A stretch of 64,000 nt of DNA from Helicobacter vulpis (GCF_003660395.1 NZ_QXQT01000002.1:1-64000), one strand, 5' to 3'; shown: positions 1 through 9,580, counted from the first letter of the stretch. A program made the numbers and translations. The notes: generated by a model from the sequence alone, not told the origin.

Positions 1-2802
1 AGGGGGGAGAGGGGTTTTAGGGGGGCTTGGGGCATGGGTGGGGTAGAGCGCGCAGAGGGGCTCTAGGGCATCTAGATCTGCGAGGCTAATTTGCTGGGTT
101 TGGTATTGGAGATAGGGTTGTTGGCTGGTGTATCCTAGTTTGAGCCCCCATGACAATTCTTGCGTGCTCTCCACCACAAAACCCCCATAGTGGGGCCCAA
201 AGAGGGTTTCTAAACTCAAGGTGGGCTCTAACACAACCCCAATGCGATTGCCCAAGGCCATTTTCCAAAGCGCGTGGGCCACCCCTTGCGCGTTGAGGGC
301 GTAAGCAGATAGGACAACGCCCTGCACGATGTGCGCATGCAAGGTGTGAAAAATGGCTTCTAAATCGCAGGGCAATCCGTGCGCGTCCAATGGCGGGCTG
401 ATGAGATAGAGATGGTGCCCAGGGGCTTTGAACTCTGGGCTAATAAGATGGGTGCTCTCTTGGGCGCAAAAGGCAAAGCAGATAAAACTAGGCGGGACGC
501 TCAAATCTTCAAAACTCCCACTCATCGAATCTTTGCCCCCAATGCAGGCGATCTGCAGCCTCTGCTGGGCCAAAAATGCCCCCAACAACACCCCGGCCAC
601 CTGACCCCATTTATGCGCCTGTGTACCCAAGGATTGAAAATACTCTTGAAAACTCAAGTAGATGTCTGCAAACTCAGCCCCGCACGCGATGAGTTTGCAC
701 ACGCTCTCCACCACCGCCATATACCCCCCTTTGATAGGGTCTTGTGCGCATGTGAAGGGGTCAAATCCAAAGGCCACGAGCGAACAAGTAGAGGTCTCTT
801 CAAAGGGGATGGTGTGCGCCATGGCCTGAATGGGCGTGGCTTGATAACGCCCTCCAAGGGGCATAAAGATCGTGTTACTCCCAATAGTGGAGTCAAATTT
901 TTCTACCAAACCCCGTTGGGACCCGTGGTTTAAATCTGTGGCTAAACGCTTTAAATCCTGTATAAAATTATAATGGGGTTTGGGGGGGGTGGGGGGGGTG
1001 GGGATATGCGCTTTGGCAAAACGGCGCGCTCCATGGCTGTGCAATAAAGACATCGGAATGCGCGCCATAAGACGATCATCAAAATACATTTCTAAGTGCT
1101 GCGAGGAGGTGATTTGGGCAATGGGGGTACTAAGTACCCCCTCACTCTCACAATAGGCTTGAAAGGTGGCTAAATCCTTGGCCTCTATCAACATGGCCAT
1201 GCGCTCTTGTGATTCGCTCAAGGCCAAATCAAAGGGGCTTAAACCCGTGTACTTAGTGGGCATGGCATGCAAGTGGATACGCACCCCATTAGGGGCTAGC
1301 TCAGGGATGGCCACACTCACCCCCCCCGCGCCAAAATCATTACAGCGTTTGATGAGTTGGCAAAATTTTGGGTGGCGTATGAGTCGTTGGAGTTTGCGCT
1401 CTTGAGGGGCATCTCCTTTTTGTACCTGTGCCCCGCAAATCTCTAAAGACTGGGCGTGGTGGGCTTGTGAAGATCCGCTTGCTCCCCCCAGCCCATCGCG
1501 CCCTGTACGCCCACCTACTAGCACGATCACATCGCCTTCTTGTGCCTCTGCATAGCGCACATGATCTTGGGGGGCACAGCCCACCACCGCCCCTAGTTCT
1601 AGGTGTTTTGCCTTGTAGCCTGGGTGGTAGAGCTCTGCTACAAGCCCAGTGGCGATCCCAATTTGATTGCCATAAGCGCTAAAGCCCTCTGAAGCCCCTA
1701 GGGCTATTTTGCGTTGGGGGAGCTTGCCTGCTAGGGTGTCAGAAATGGGCTCAAGAGGGTTAGCGCACCCAGAAATGCGTATCCCCGCATAAACAAATCC
1801 GCGCGCAGAGAGCGGGTCGCGAATCGCCCCCCCGATACAGGTAGAAGCCCCTCCATAGGGTTCGATCTCTGTGGGGTGGTTGTGGGTTTCGTTTTTGAAA
1901 AAGAGATAGTAGGGTTTTGGGCCCTGGGGGGTGTTGCATTGGATAGCCAGAGTGCAGGCGTTGTTCTCCGCCCCCACCACCCACGCGCGCGCGCGATTCT
2001 TGGCTTTGAGCGATTTGGCCATGAGGGTGGAGAGATCCATCAAACTAATGGGCTTGTCATGCTGGAGTTCTTGGCGGGTGGCCATGTAGCGCGCTAAAAT
2101 CTCTTGGGCTAGGGGGTATTCTGCGCTGATCTCTAGCTCTGTATGAAAAGTCGTGTGGCGGCAGTGATCTGACCAAAAGGTGTCTAAGATTTTGAGTTCT
2201 AAGAAATTGGGCTTGGGGAGGGTAGCAGCGATGTGATCCAAATCCGCGCGACAGAGGGCTAGATGGTGTTGGGCGATAAAGGCCTCTTTATTGGGGATCG
2301 CCTTGAGATCAAAGATGTCTTGGGGGGGGGGTGTGGGGGTGAGCGCGCGCGCACGGGCTAGGGGCAGGGCGACTTGGTGATTTTCTAGAGGGTTGATGAG
2401 GTAGTCGCGCACGCGTTGGACATCTGCAGAATTCAAGCACCCATAGAGTTTATAAATGCTGGCATGTTCTACTAGGGGAGTGGGCACTTGGGGGTTGAGC
2501 ATTTGCAAACAGATCATGGCCGCATGGCTTCTTGGGCAAAACTGCCCCTTGAGAGTTTGGATCGCAAAGTGCGCGCCACAATCGCTAAGATCCAGATCTT
2601 CTAAGAGATCGTCCACTTGGGGTTGGCTAAAGACAATGTCGCGCGCGCGCGCCAAATCCTCAGGGGTGATATTCTCCACCAAATAGGCGTTGATGATCGC
2701 CACGCGCTCTAATTGTGGGAGGGCCAAGTGCGCGCGCAACTGGGCGCATAAATTTTGGGCTAAAACATCAAAACCCGCTTTCTTTTGCACATAGATAATC
2801 AT
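1..2802 (-). CDS. purL: Phosphoribosylformylglycinamidine synthase, large single-chain type (3' end outside window)
   Basis: This is the fourth step of purine synthesis, the ATP- and glutamine-dependent conversion of FGAR to FGAM. The frame is open for 934 codons from the ATG at 2802 to the window edge. The N-terminal part, the linker and the AIRS-like domains are present, with KNETHNHPTEIEPYGGAST near the first ATP site and GGKDSMSG in the second half. The glutaminase domain must lie beyond position 1. Bacteria usually split this enzyme into PurS, PurQ and PurL, or carry the roughly 1,300-residue proteobacterial form. This sequence, with LGGASGSSQ followed by a QKGDAPQERK-like stretch, resembles the large clostridial form. 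The ATG overlaps the purD stop (ATGA), so it should be translationally coupled. A run of ten G lies in the linker at 2322-2331. Confidence 0.93.
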   Translation of the reverse strand, partial: MIIYVQKKAGFDVLAQNLCAQLRAHLALPQLERVAIINAYLVENITPEDLARARDIVFSQPQVDDLLEDLDLSDCGAHFAIQTLKGQFCPRSHAAMICLQMLNPQVPTPLVEHASIYKLYGCLNSADVQRVRDYLINPLENHQVALPLARARALTPTPPPQDIFDLKAIPNKEAFIAQHHLALCRADLDHIAATLPKPNFLELKILDTFWSDHCRHTTFHTELEISAEYPLAQEILARYMATRQELQHDKPISLMDLSTLMAKSLKAKNRARAWVVGAENNACTLAIQCNTPQGPKPYYLFFKNETHNHPTEIEPYGGASTCIGGAIRDPLSARGFVYAGIRISGCANPLEPISDTLAGKLPQRKIALGASEGFSAYGNQIGIATGLVAELYHPGYKAKHLELGAVVGCAPQDHVRYAEAQEGDVIVLVGGRTGRDGLGGASGSSQAHHAQSLEICGAQVQKGDAPQERKLQRLIRHPKFCQLIKRCNDFGAGGVSVAIPELAPNGVRIHLHAMPTKYTGLSPFDLALSESQERMAMLIEAKDLATFQAYCESEGVLSTPIAQITSSQHLEMYFDDRLMARIPMSLLHSHGARRFAKAHIPTPPTPPKPHYNFIQDLKRLATDLNHGSQRGLVEKFDSTIGSNTIFMPLGGRYQATPIQAMAHTIPFEETSTCSLVAFGFDPFTCAQDPIKGGYMAVVESVCKLIACGAEFADIYLSFQEYFQSLGTQAHKWGQVAGVLLGAFLAQQRLQIACIGGKDSMSGSFEDLSVPPSFICFAFCAQESTHLISPEFKAPGHHLYLISPPLDAHGLPCDLEAIFHTLHAHIVQGVVLSAYALNAQGVAHALWKMALGNRIGVVLEPTLSLETLFGPHYGGFVVESTQELSWGLKLGYTSQQPYLQYQTQQISLADLDALEPLCALYPTHAPSPPKTPLPP

Positions 2803-4028
2803 AATTGCCCAATATCGTGGCGGTAGTAGCCATTTTTTAGAGAAATTTGGGCAATACGCGTGTAGCTCAACGCGCGCGCCTGCTGCAAAGTAGGGGCACT
2901 GCTGGTAATAGAGAGGACGCGCCCGCCCGCATTGCACAACCCCTGTGCGCTGTGCTTGACCCCTGCAAAGCAAATATCCAATTCTTTAGGATAACTTAAA
3001 ACATGCCCGATTTCAAAATCTTGAGGGTAACCCTCAGAGGCAAGCACCACACAGCAGGCATGCAAGGGAGCAAAGCGCACTTCTTGTTTGGCAAGTTCTT
3101 GCCTAGCGCATGCTTGCATGATCGCTAATAAATCGCTTTGGAGCAGGGGGAGCAAGGTCTGGGCTTCTGGGTCGCCAAAGCGGCAATTATACTCTATCAC
3201 TTTGACCCCCTGGGCTGTGAGCATGAGTCCAAAGTACAAACAGCCTCTAAAATCTAGCTTTTCTGCTTGGATACCCCTAAGAGTGGGTTCAAAAATCTTT
3301 TCTTGACACTCTTTGGCGATTTGGGGGGTGAAATAGGGATTGGGCGCGATGCAGCCCATCCCCCCGGTGTTGAGCCCTTGATTGCCCTCTAGCGCTCTTT
3401 TATAGTCCATAGCCGAGAGCATAGGTTTGAGAGTCAAGCCATCGCAAAAGGCCAAGACAGAGGCCTCTTTGCCCTCTAAGCATTCTTCTATGAGCACCCG
3501 ACACCCGCTCTCCCCAAAGAGGTGATCCACCATTAAAGCCTTGAGATAGGCTAACCCCTCTTCTAGCCCAGAGATCACGCGTACCCCCTTGCCAAAGGCT
3601 AGTCCATCTGCCTTGATCACTACGGGAAAATGGCTTTTGGCTAAGAACGCGCTGGCCTCTTGCAAATCCTCAAAGGCGCGATGAGGCGCGGTGGGGATAT
3701 GGTGGCGTTGCATAAACTCTTTGGCAAAAATCTTGCTCCCCTCTAGCTGCGCCCCGCTTTTTCTAGGCCCAAAGCATGCAAACCCGGCGTCTTCTAGCAC
3801 ATCTACTAAACCGGCTACTAAGGGATTGTCTGGAGCGACAATGATAAAGTCTAATTGTGTTTGCCGGGCGAAGGCAACAATGCCCTTTGTGTCGCTCACA
3901 TGGAGATTGACACAGTGCGCGTCCATGCCCGCGTTGCCCGGAATGGCAAAGAGTTGGTGCTCAGGGGAGGCAATTTTTTTCAAAATGGCGTGTTCACGCC
4001 CCCCCGCGCCGATAATGGCTATTTTCAT
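2799..4028 (-). CDS. purD: Phosphoribosylamine-glycine ligase
   Basis: PurD joins glycine to phosphoribosylamine with ATP, giving GAR, the second step of purine synthesis. The 409-residue protein begins MKIAIIGAGGREHAI, the family's N-terminal nucleotide-binding signature. It also shows the ATP-grasp features KADGLAFGKGV (about residues 139-149), LNTGGMGC (about 219-226) and EYNCRFGDPE (about 280-289). The length is normal. It lies 8 bp after the AICAR transformylase gene and overlaps purL by 4 bp, inside an uninterrupted purine operon. Confidence 0.96.
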   Translation of the reverse strand: MKIAIIGAGGREHAILKKIASPEHQLFAIPGNAGMDAHCVNLHVSDTKGIVAFARQTQLDFIIVAPDNPLVAGLVDVLEDAGFACFGPRKSGAQLEGSKIFAKEFMQRHHIPTAPHRAFEDLQEASAFLAKSHFPVVIKADGLAFGKGVRVISGLEEGLAYLKALMVDHLFGESGCRVLIEECLEGKEASVLAFCDGLTLKPMLSAMDYKRALEGNQGLNTGGMGCIAPNPYFTPQIAKECQEKIFEPTLRGIQAEKLDFRGCLYFGLMLTAQGVKVIEYNCRFGDPEAQTLLPLLQSDLLAIMQACARQELAKQEVRFAPLHACCVVLASEGYPQDFEIGHVLSYPKELDICFAGVKHSAQGLCNAGGRVLSITSSAPTLQQARALSYTRIAQISLKNGYYRHDIGQL

Positions 4029-4036
4029 GCAATCTC

Positions 4037-5197
4037 CTAATGGTGAAATAGACGCAAAGAGGTGAAGGCCATGACCAACCCCATCGCATCGCAGGCTTCA
4101 ATCACGCTTGTATCCTGTTTGCTCCCCCCGCTTTGGGCGACATAGCTCACCCCGCTTTGGGCCGCGCGCACAAGGCTATCGCTAAAAGGGAAAAAGGCAT
4201 CGCTCCCCAAACTCACGCCCTTGATGTCTTTTAAGTAATCTGTGCGCTCTTGTGGGCTCAGGGGTTCAATGGGGTGGTGCAAATGGGTTAAATCTTGCTG
4301 TGTGAGCCCGTGGGTCAAATAAGCGTAGATGAGATTGTCCTTAGTGGGGCGGCTCAAATTCTCTTTAAAGGGGAGGGCTAGGACTTTAGGATGCAAGCGC
4401 AAATGCCATAAATCGGCTTTGTCCGCGGCGATTTTGGTGCAGTGGATGCGCGATTGTTGCCCGGCCCCCACCCCGATGGCCTGCCCCTGATAGGCCAAAC
4501 AAATGGAGTTAGACTGGGTGTATTTGAGGGTGATCAAAGAGAGCAACAAGTCTTGTTTAGCATGGGGGGGGAGGTCTTGATGGCGTGTCACGATGCGATC
4601 TAAGAGCGCGGGGGTGATGGGCGCGTGGTTGCGTTCTTGTTGCAACATGATCCCAAAGACTTCGCGCGTCTCTAGGGGTGGGGGGGTGTAGTGTGGATCG
4701 ATTTGCAAGATGAGATATTGCCCCTTCTTTTTTTGTTGGAGCAGGGCTAGCGCGTCTTTGGCAAAGCCTGGGGCGATGATCCCATCTGAAACCTCTTGAG
4801 CGAGCATGCGCGCGCAGGTGAGATCGCAGGGGGTACTCAAAGCCACAAAATCCCCAAAAGCGCTCAGGCGATCCGCCCCTCTGGCGCGCGCGTAGGCCGT
4901 GGCGATGGGGGAGGCGTTGAGTTGGGGGATATTGTGCAAAAAATAGGCTTGGATACGCGCTTCTTCTAGGGGCTGGGCCCACGCGCTAGAAATGGGGCTG
5001 GCGTGTTTAAAAGAGGCGGCACAGGGTTGGTTGCTGATCTCTTGGAGCTCCTTGACCAATTGGTAGGCATTCAGCGCGTCTAAGAAATTGATATAGCTAG
5101 GCGTGCCATTGAGCAATTTCAAGGGCAGGGGATCGGCGCTGAGTTTGGCGTGGGCTTGGTGGGGGTTGGTGCCGTATTTAAGGGGGATAGAGGGCAT
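4037..5197 (-). CDS. Stand-alone AICAR transformylase (PurH C-domain only)
   Basis: This 386-residue protein corresponds to only the formyltransferase half of bifunctional PurH, which adds a formyl group from 10-formyl-THF to AICAR. It opens with LKYGTNPHQ, the start of that domain. The catalytic Lys-His lies in ASFKHASP (about residue 63), in place of the usual KHxNPCG. QSGGSKQD and the C-terminal stretch SDAFFPFSDSL are also present. The MGS-like cyclohydrolase domain is absent, and that job falls to the PurO-like gene immediately upstream (TAATG overlap). Split transformylase plus PurO-type cyclohydrolase is known from some clostridia, so I infer transfer of the cluster from such a source. 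A run of eight G lies at 4564-4571. Confidence 0.9.
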   Translation of the reverse strand: MPSIPLKYGTNPHQAHAKLSADPLPLKLLNGTPSYINFLDALNAYQLVKELQEISNQPCAASFKHASPISSAWAQPLEEARIQAYFLHNIPQLNASPIATAYARARGADRLSAFGDFVALSTPCDLTCARMLAQEVSDGIIAPGFAKDALALLQQKKKGQYLILQIDPHYTPPPLETREVFGIMLQQERNHAPITPALLDRIVTRHQDLPPHAKQDLLLSLITLKYTQSNSICLAYQGQAIGVGAGQQSRIHCTKIAADKADLWHLRLHPKVLALPFKENLSRPTKDNLIYAYLTHGLTQQDLTHLHHPIEPLSPQERTDYLKDIKGVSLGSDAFFPFSDSLVRAAQSGVSYVAQSGGSKQDTSVIEACDAMGLVMAFTSLRLFHH

Positions 5198-5904
5198 TAG
5201 ATGTCCTTAGCGTTGAAAATGAGGGTTTGGACTTCATGGGTGTATGCATGCAAGGATTGCACGCAGAGCGCGATTTTGTAGGCGGGGTCTAAATGCTCCC
5301 AAATCTGGGTGCCAAATTCTTCTAAGGTGGGTGGGATGGCGATCTCTTTGGGTTCGCCACAAAAAGAGGGCAGGGGGGTGGCGTCATGGGCATAGGTGTG
5401 CAACAAATGCCCTCTACCGGGTAGACTTTCATAATCGTAGAAAAAACGCCCGCATGCTAGAGTGTCTGCGCCCTTAAGGGCTTTGATCAAACTCATCTGG
5501 TAGCTAAAATGCGAATCTTTGGGTTGGATTAGCGCGCTGATTCTAGGGGTGAAATGGGGCATATCTGGTTCAAAACTTTGGGTGTGCAGGGCTTGGTAAA
5601 AACTCTGCCCTGCGCTCAAAGCTTTAGAGATCACTTGGGTTTGGCTGCCATTGCTGATAATGATATAGGGGTGTTGGTGGATGATGGGGGGATAGAAAAT
5701 CAAAGAGGTGTCCCCGGCATTATGGGGGTCTATCAAGGCGATTTGGATATTCTTGCCCTCTTGAGTTAAGCGGCGGTTTTGACTCTGCGCGCTGCGTCCC
5801 ATTAAGAAATAAGCTAAGAAGAGATGAATGCCCTTTGGGGCTGTGCCTATTAAGATCCCACGCCCTAAGTAGCGTTGCGCGCCTAATACATGAGCAATTA
5901 GCAT
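5197..5904 (-). CDS. purO: IMP cyclohydrolase, PurO-like
   Basis: The product should close the ring of FAICAR to make IMP, the last step of the pathway. It is 235 residues long. Its N-terminus has the pattern of the archaeal/clostridial IMP cyclohydrolase family: YLGRGILIGTAPKG followed by YFLMGRS and QNRR. It has no similarity that I can see to the PurH N-domain that normally does this in bacteria. It overlaps purM by 7 bp and the AICAR transformylase start by one base, which places it firmly in the operon. PurO is rare outside archaea and some Firmicutes, so its presence in a Helicobacter is notable. Confidence 0.85.
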   Translation of the reverse strand: MLIAHVLGAQRYLGRGILIGTAPKGIHLFLAYFLMGRSAQSQNRRLTQEGKNIQIALIDPHNAGDTSLIFYPPIIHQHPYIIISNGSQTQVISKALSAGQSFYQALHTQSFEPDMPHFTPRISALIQPKDSHFSYQMSLIKALKGADTLACGRFFYDYESLPGRGHLLHTYAHDATPLPSFCGEPKEIAIPPTLEEFGTQIWEHLDPAYKIALCVQSLHAYTHEVQTLIFNAKDI

Positions 5905-6914
5905 AAATGTACCCCCGCGCCCTCTTGGACTGTGCCTAATAGGTAGGCTTTTTCTCCCTTGGCATGCAAGAGCGCGATCGCTTCTTGGGCATGGCTGGGG
6001 GATAGCACACAGACCATGCCAATGCCCATGTTAAACACACCAAAGGCCTCTTGGGGCTCTAAAGACGCTTGGGTACATAGAAAATCAAAAATAGGGGGGG
6101 TGGGGAAGCTAGAGCGCGCAATTTTGGCCCCTAGCCCCTGGGGCAAGGCGCGCGGGATATTCTCAAAAAACCCTCCCCCAGTGATGTGGGCGATGGATTT
6201 AAGGGGGATGTGCTTTAAGAGTTGCAAAAGGGGTTGGACATAAATTTTTGTGGGCGTGAGGAGTATTTGGGCGAGGTTTTGCCCCTCAAGGGTGTAGGTG
6301 AGTGGGTCAATGCGTCGATCGCTTAAGATTTTGCGCACTAGAGAAAACCCATTGGAGTGCAGCCCGCTAGAAGCCAGCCCGATCAACACATCGCCCGCGC
6401 GCACATTCTGTATATTGAGCATTTTAGACTCCTCTACCACTCCCACGCAAAAGCCGGCTAGATCGTATTCGTCCTTAGCATAGAATCCGGGCATTTCAGC
6501 CGTCTCTCCCCCTAAGAGTTCGCAGTGGGCTAGGATACAGCCTTGCGCGATGCCCTTTACAATGCTCTCCACCTTGCTAGGTTGGTTTTTATCTAGGGCG
6601 ATGTAGTCTAAAAAGAACAGGGGTTTAGCCCCCACGCACACAATGTCGTTCACGCACATCGCCACGCAATCTATTCCAATGCTCTCATGTTGATCGAGCA
6701 AAAAGGCAAATTTGAGTTTTGTACCCACGCCATCGGCCCCACTCACCAGAACAGGACGCGCCATGCCCTGGGTGTCCAGCGCAAAAAGCCCCCCAAATCC
6801 GCCAATTTGGTTGAGGGGTTGGATCTTCGTGCGCGCGATGTGTTTTTTAATGCGCTCTGTGGATTGATAACCGGCTTGGACATCTACACCGGCGCTTTTA
6901 TAAGAGGTGTGCAT
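5898..6914 (-). CDS. purM: Phosphoribosylformylglycinamidine cyclo-ligase
   Basis: PurM makes AIR from FGAM with ATP. The protein has 338 residues. Family signatures include YKSAGVDVQAG at the start, SGADGVGTKLKFAF (about residues 58-71), CVNDIVCVGAKPLFFLDY (about 87-104) and GGETAEMPGFY (about 136-146). It starts 9 bp after the purF stop and overlaps purO, so the genes are co-translated. Confidence 0.96.
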   Translation of the reverse strand: MHTSYKSAGVDVQAGYQSTERIKKHIARTKIQPLNQIGGFGGLFALDTQGMARPVLVSGADGVGTKLKFAFLLDQHESIGIDCVAMCVNDIVCVGAKPLFFLDYIALDKNQPSKVESIVKGIAQGCILAHCELLGGETAEMPGFYAKDEYDLAGFCVGVVEESKMLNIQNVRAGDVLIGLASSGLHSNGFSLVRKILSDRRIDPLTYTLEGQNLAQILLTPTKIYVQPLLQLLKHIPLKSIAHITGGGFFENIPRALPQGLGAKIARSSFPTPPIFDFLCTQASLEPQEAFGVFNMGIGMVCVLSPSHAQEAIALLHAKGEKAYLLGTVQEGAGVHLC

Positions 6915-6923
6915 GGCTTTCCT

Positions 6924-8324
6924 TTAGATGTGGGTGGGGGCTTTTAAAGTCGTGGGTTCTGTGGGGGTGGGGGTGGGATAGCCCCCCCCAAAGCAGGCCG
7001 CGCAAAATTGATGCCCCTCTAGCATAAAGGCGATGCCCTCTAGGGGCAAATAGGCCAGAGAATCCAAGTCTAGAAGTTTGGTGATTTGGGCTAAATTGTG
7101 CTGGTGGGCGATGAGGTGCTCTTGAGAATCCACATCCGTGCCATAATAGCAGGGGTTAATAAAGGGGGGTGAAGAGACGCGCATATGGATTTCTTTAACC
7201 CCCACAGCGCGCAAGAGCTTGACAATGCGCCGCGTGGTGTTGCCCCGCACAATGGAGTCGTCAATGAGCACAATGCGTTTACCCCGAATATTGGGAATCA
7301 CCACATTGAGTTTTAGGCGCAATTTCTCAATGCGTTCTTGTTCTGGGGCGATAAAGGTGCGTGTGATATAGCGATTTTTGATAAAACCCACTGCGTAGGG
7401 GATCCCAGATTCTTTAGAATACCCCAAAGCCGCATCGATCCCTGAATCGGGCACTCCCACCACGACATCAGCGTCTGCGGGGTGCATCTTGGCAAGATAG
7501 GCCCCCGCTCTCAAACGCGCTAGGTGTACACTCTTGCCCTCTAACATAGAATCCGCGCGGGCAAAATAGATGTATTCAAAAGAGCAGATTTTGCGCGCCG
7601 CGCTAGGGACTCGCATGGACTTAATCCCCTGTGGGCTAAAAACGAGTATCTCGCCCGGGGCAATGTCGCGCGTGAAGCTAGCCCCTAGCGCGTCCAGCGC
7701 GCAACTCTCTGAAGCGACAATGTCAATCCCTTGAGCGGTTTTGCCATAGCATAGGGGGCGAAACCCAAAGGGATCGCGCACGGCGACAAGCTTATTAGGG
7801 GCCATCACCACCAAGCAATAGGCTCCCTGCAAAGAGGGCATGCACGCCTGTATGGCTTCTTCTAGGGTTGCACTCTCAAGGCGGTGTTTGGCGATGAGAT
7901 AGAGGATCACCTCCGTATCGCTAGAAGTGTGAAAAATACAGCCCTGCAATTCTAATTCACGGCGCAAGGGCAGCGCGTTCACCAAATTACCATTGTGGGC
8001 AATGGCTAGGGATTCTTTAATGTGGTTGATGAGCATGGGTTGGGTGTTGATGCGGTTGTTCTCCCCAGTGGTGCAGTAACGCACATGCCCGATACAAACC
8101 TCCCCCTTGCCCAGCAAGGCTAGAGTGGACGCGTCAAAAACCTCGTTCACCAAGCCCGTATTTTTGTGGTAGGTGAAATGCCCCCCACAAGAGAGGGCGA
8201 TCCCACAGCCCTCTTGACCTCTGTGTTGTAGGGCGCATAGCGCGCTGTAAGCCAGCGGGGCGAGGTGAGAAGTTTGGGGCGCAAAGGCCCCAAATACCCC
8301 GCATTCTTCTCGAATTTCTTGCAT
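6924..8324 (-). CDS. purF: Amidophosphoribosyltransferase
   Basis: PurF carries out the committed first step, making phosphoribosylamine from PRPP and glutamine. The 466-residue sequence has a short leader, MQEIREE, before Cys8 of ECGVFG. That cysteine should become the N-terminal glutaminase nucleophile after processing. The PRPP loop is IVLIDDSIVRGNTTR (about residues 350-364). Cysteines in INPCYYGTD and FCAACFGG match those of the Bacillus subtilis-type, iron-sulfur form. This supports a Firmicutes-like origin for the operon. The gene lies 8 bp after purC. Confidence 0.95.
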   Translation of the reverse strand: MQEIREECGVFGAFAPQTSHLAPLAYSALCALQHRGQEGCGIALSCGGHFTYHKNTGLVNEVFDASTLALLGKGEVCIGHVRYCTTGENNRINTQPMLINHIKESLAIAHNGNLVNALPLRRELELQGCIFHTSSDTEVILYLIAKHRLESATLEEAIQACMPSLQGAYCLVVMAPNKLVAVRDPFGFRPLCYGKTAQGIDIVASESCALDALGASFTRDIAPGEILVFSPQGIKSMRVPSAARKICSFEYIYFARADSMLEGKSVHLARLRAGAYLAKMHPADADVVVGVPDSGIDAALGYSKESGIPYAVGFIKNRYITRTFIAPEQERIEKLRLKLNVVIPNIRGKRIVLIDDSIVRGNTTRRIVKLLRAVGVKEIHMRVSSPPFINPCYYGTDVDSQEHLIAHQHNLAQITKLLDLDSLAYLPLEGIAFMLEGHQFCAACFGGGYPTPTPTEPTTLKAPTHI

Positions 8325-8332
8325 GCTAGGAC

Positions 8333-9046
8333 CTAGTGAGAAACTTTTTGCAAGATCGTCTCATAGGCTTGACACAGCCCTCCTAAATCCTCTCTAAAGC
8401 GATCCTTGTCCAATTTTTGGCGCGTTGTGGCGTCCCAAAACCGACAGGTGTCCGGAGAAACCTCATCGCCTAGCACAATTTGCCCCTGGGCATCCTTGCC
8501 AAATTCTAGTTTGAAATCCACCAAAATCACCCCCTTAGATTTGAAATAAGCCCCTAAGAGATCGTTGATCTGCAAAGCAAGGGCGCGCAGGGTCTGCAGC
8601 TCTGCATGGCTGGCTAGCTTCAGAGCTAGGGCGTGATCGTCATTGATCAGAGGATCGCCCAACGCATCGTTTTTATAGCAAAACTCTAATACCGGGGTTT
8701 CAAAGGGTAACCCCTCTTGCAAACCCAAGCGTTTGGCAATGGAGCCGGCCGCAAGATTGCGCACAATCACTTCTAGGGCGAACATGGTGAGCTTTTTGAC
8801 CCGGGTTTGGGTGGGGCTGAGCTCTTGGAGAAAATGCGTGCTAATGCCCTGTGTTTGGAGATATTGCATCAAGTAGTTGCTAATGCGGTTATTCAACGCG
8901 CCCTTGCCCTCTATAGTAGCTTTTTTGAGGCCATTGAAGGCGCTTGCTGCGTCCTTATAATCCACGATGTAGTGCTGGGGATTGGAGGTGGCATAGATTT
9001 TCTTGGCCTTACCCTCATAGAGCAAATGGCATGGACTCTCAAGCAT
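8333..9046 (-). CDS. purC: SAICAR synthetase
   Basis: PurC joins aspartate to CAIR. The frame is open further upstream, but the start chosen is the ATG at 9046, which follows an AAGGAA ribosome binding site and gives MLESPCHLLYEGKAKKIY, the usual N-terminus (237 residues). VDYKDAASAFNG, ISTHF and VRNLAAGS are typical of the family. It overlaps the purE stop by 8 bp. Confidence 0.95.
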   Translation of the reverse strand: MLESPCHLLYEGKAKKIYATSNPQHYIVDYKDAASAFNGLKKATIEGKGALNNRISNYLMQYLQTQGISTHFLQELSPTQTRVKKLTMFALEVIVRNLAAGSIAKRLGLQEGLPFETPVLEFCYKNDALGDPLINDDHALALKLASHAELQTLRALALQINDLLGAYFKSKGVILVDFKLEFGKDAQGQIVLGDEVSPDTCRFWDATTRQKLDKDRFREDLGGLCQAYETILQKVSH

Positions 9047-9545
9047 GGGATTCCTTATAAAATTGAGATGAAAGGGCGCGATCGTCTTGGAGGATTTTAG
9101 CCTCATTGTCGCGGCGCATTTGTTGTAATTTCTTGGCGAGTACGCCCTCATGCAGGGCTAAAATCTCTAGGGCAAGCAAAACGGCGTTTTGTGCGGCGTT
9201 GATCCCCACGCAGGCAACCGGTACCCCGCTTGGCATCTGTACGCTGGAGAGCAGAGAATCCAACCCGCCCAAATCCTTTGTGAGAATGGGCAGGGCGATC
9301 ACGGGTAAAATACTCAAAGAGGCGATCACCCCGGCCAAATGCGCGGCTTTGCCTGCAGCCGCGATGAACACCCCAAAATCGCCATGGGACGCTTGCAAGA
9401 CAAATTCATGGAGGGCGTGGGGGGTGCGGTGCGCTGAGAGTACATGGACTTCAAAGGGCGCTTGAAAATCCTGCAAGATCGCAATCCCGGGTCTAAGCAC
9501 CTCTAAATCGCTAGAGCTTCCCATTAGCAGGGCAATTTTTTTCAT
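9039..9545 (-). CDS. purE: N5-CAIR mutase (class I PurE)
   Basis: PurE moves the carboxyl group to make CAIR from N5-CAIR. It has 168 residues. The loop LMGSSSDLEVL and the catalytic SAHRTPHALHEF mark a class I bacterial enzyme. Class I PurE usually works with PurK, which is not in this window. The ATG at 9545 follows AAAGG; the frame has a TTG one codon upstream. It is the first purine gene of the run and lies 35 bp after rimO, so it may be read from the upstream rimO operon or from its own weak promoter. Confidence 0.95.
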   Translation of the reverse strand: MKKIALLMGSSSDLEVLRPGIAILQDFQAPFEVHVLSAHRTPHALHEFVLQASHGDFGVFIAAAGKAAHLAGVIASLSILPVIALPILTKDLGGLDSLLSSVQMPSGVPVACVGINAAQNAVLLALEILALHEGVLAKKLQQMRRDNEAKILQDDRALSSQFYKESHA

Positions 9546-9580
9546 CAAAGACCTTTAAACTGGTGTGTGTCGCCGCGCGC

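Noticed and set aside
379-933. 184-residue plus-strand frame
   Set aside because: It is a shadow of purL on the other strand with no family signature.
1-2802. PurL as a pseudogene, since no long complete frame ends within the window
   Set aside because: The frame is open for 934 codons and simply continues past the window edge; family motifs stay in one frame throughout.
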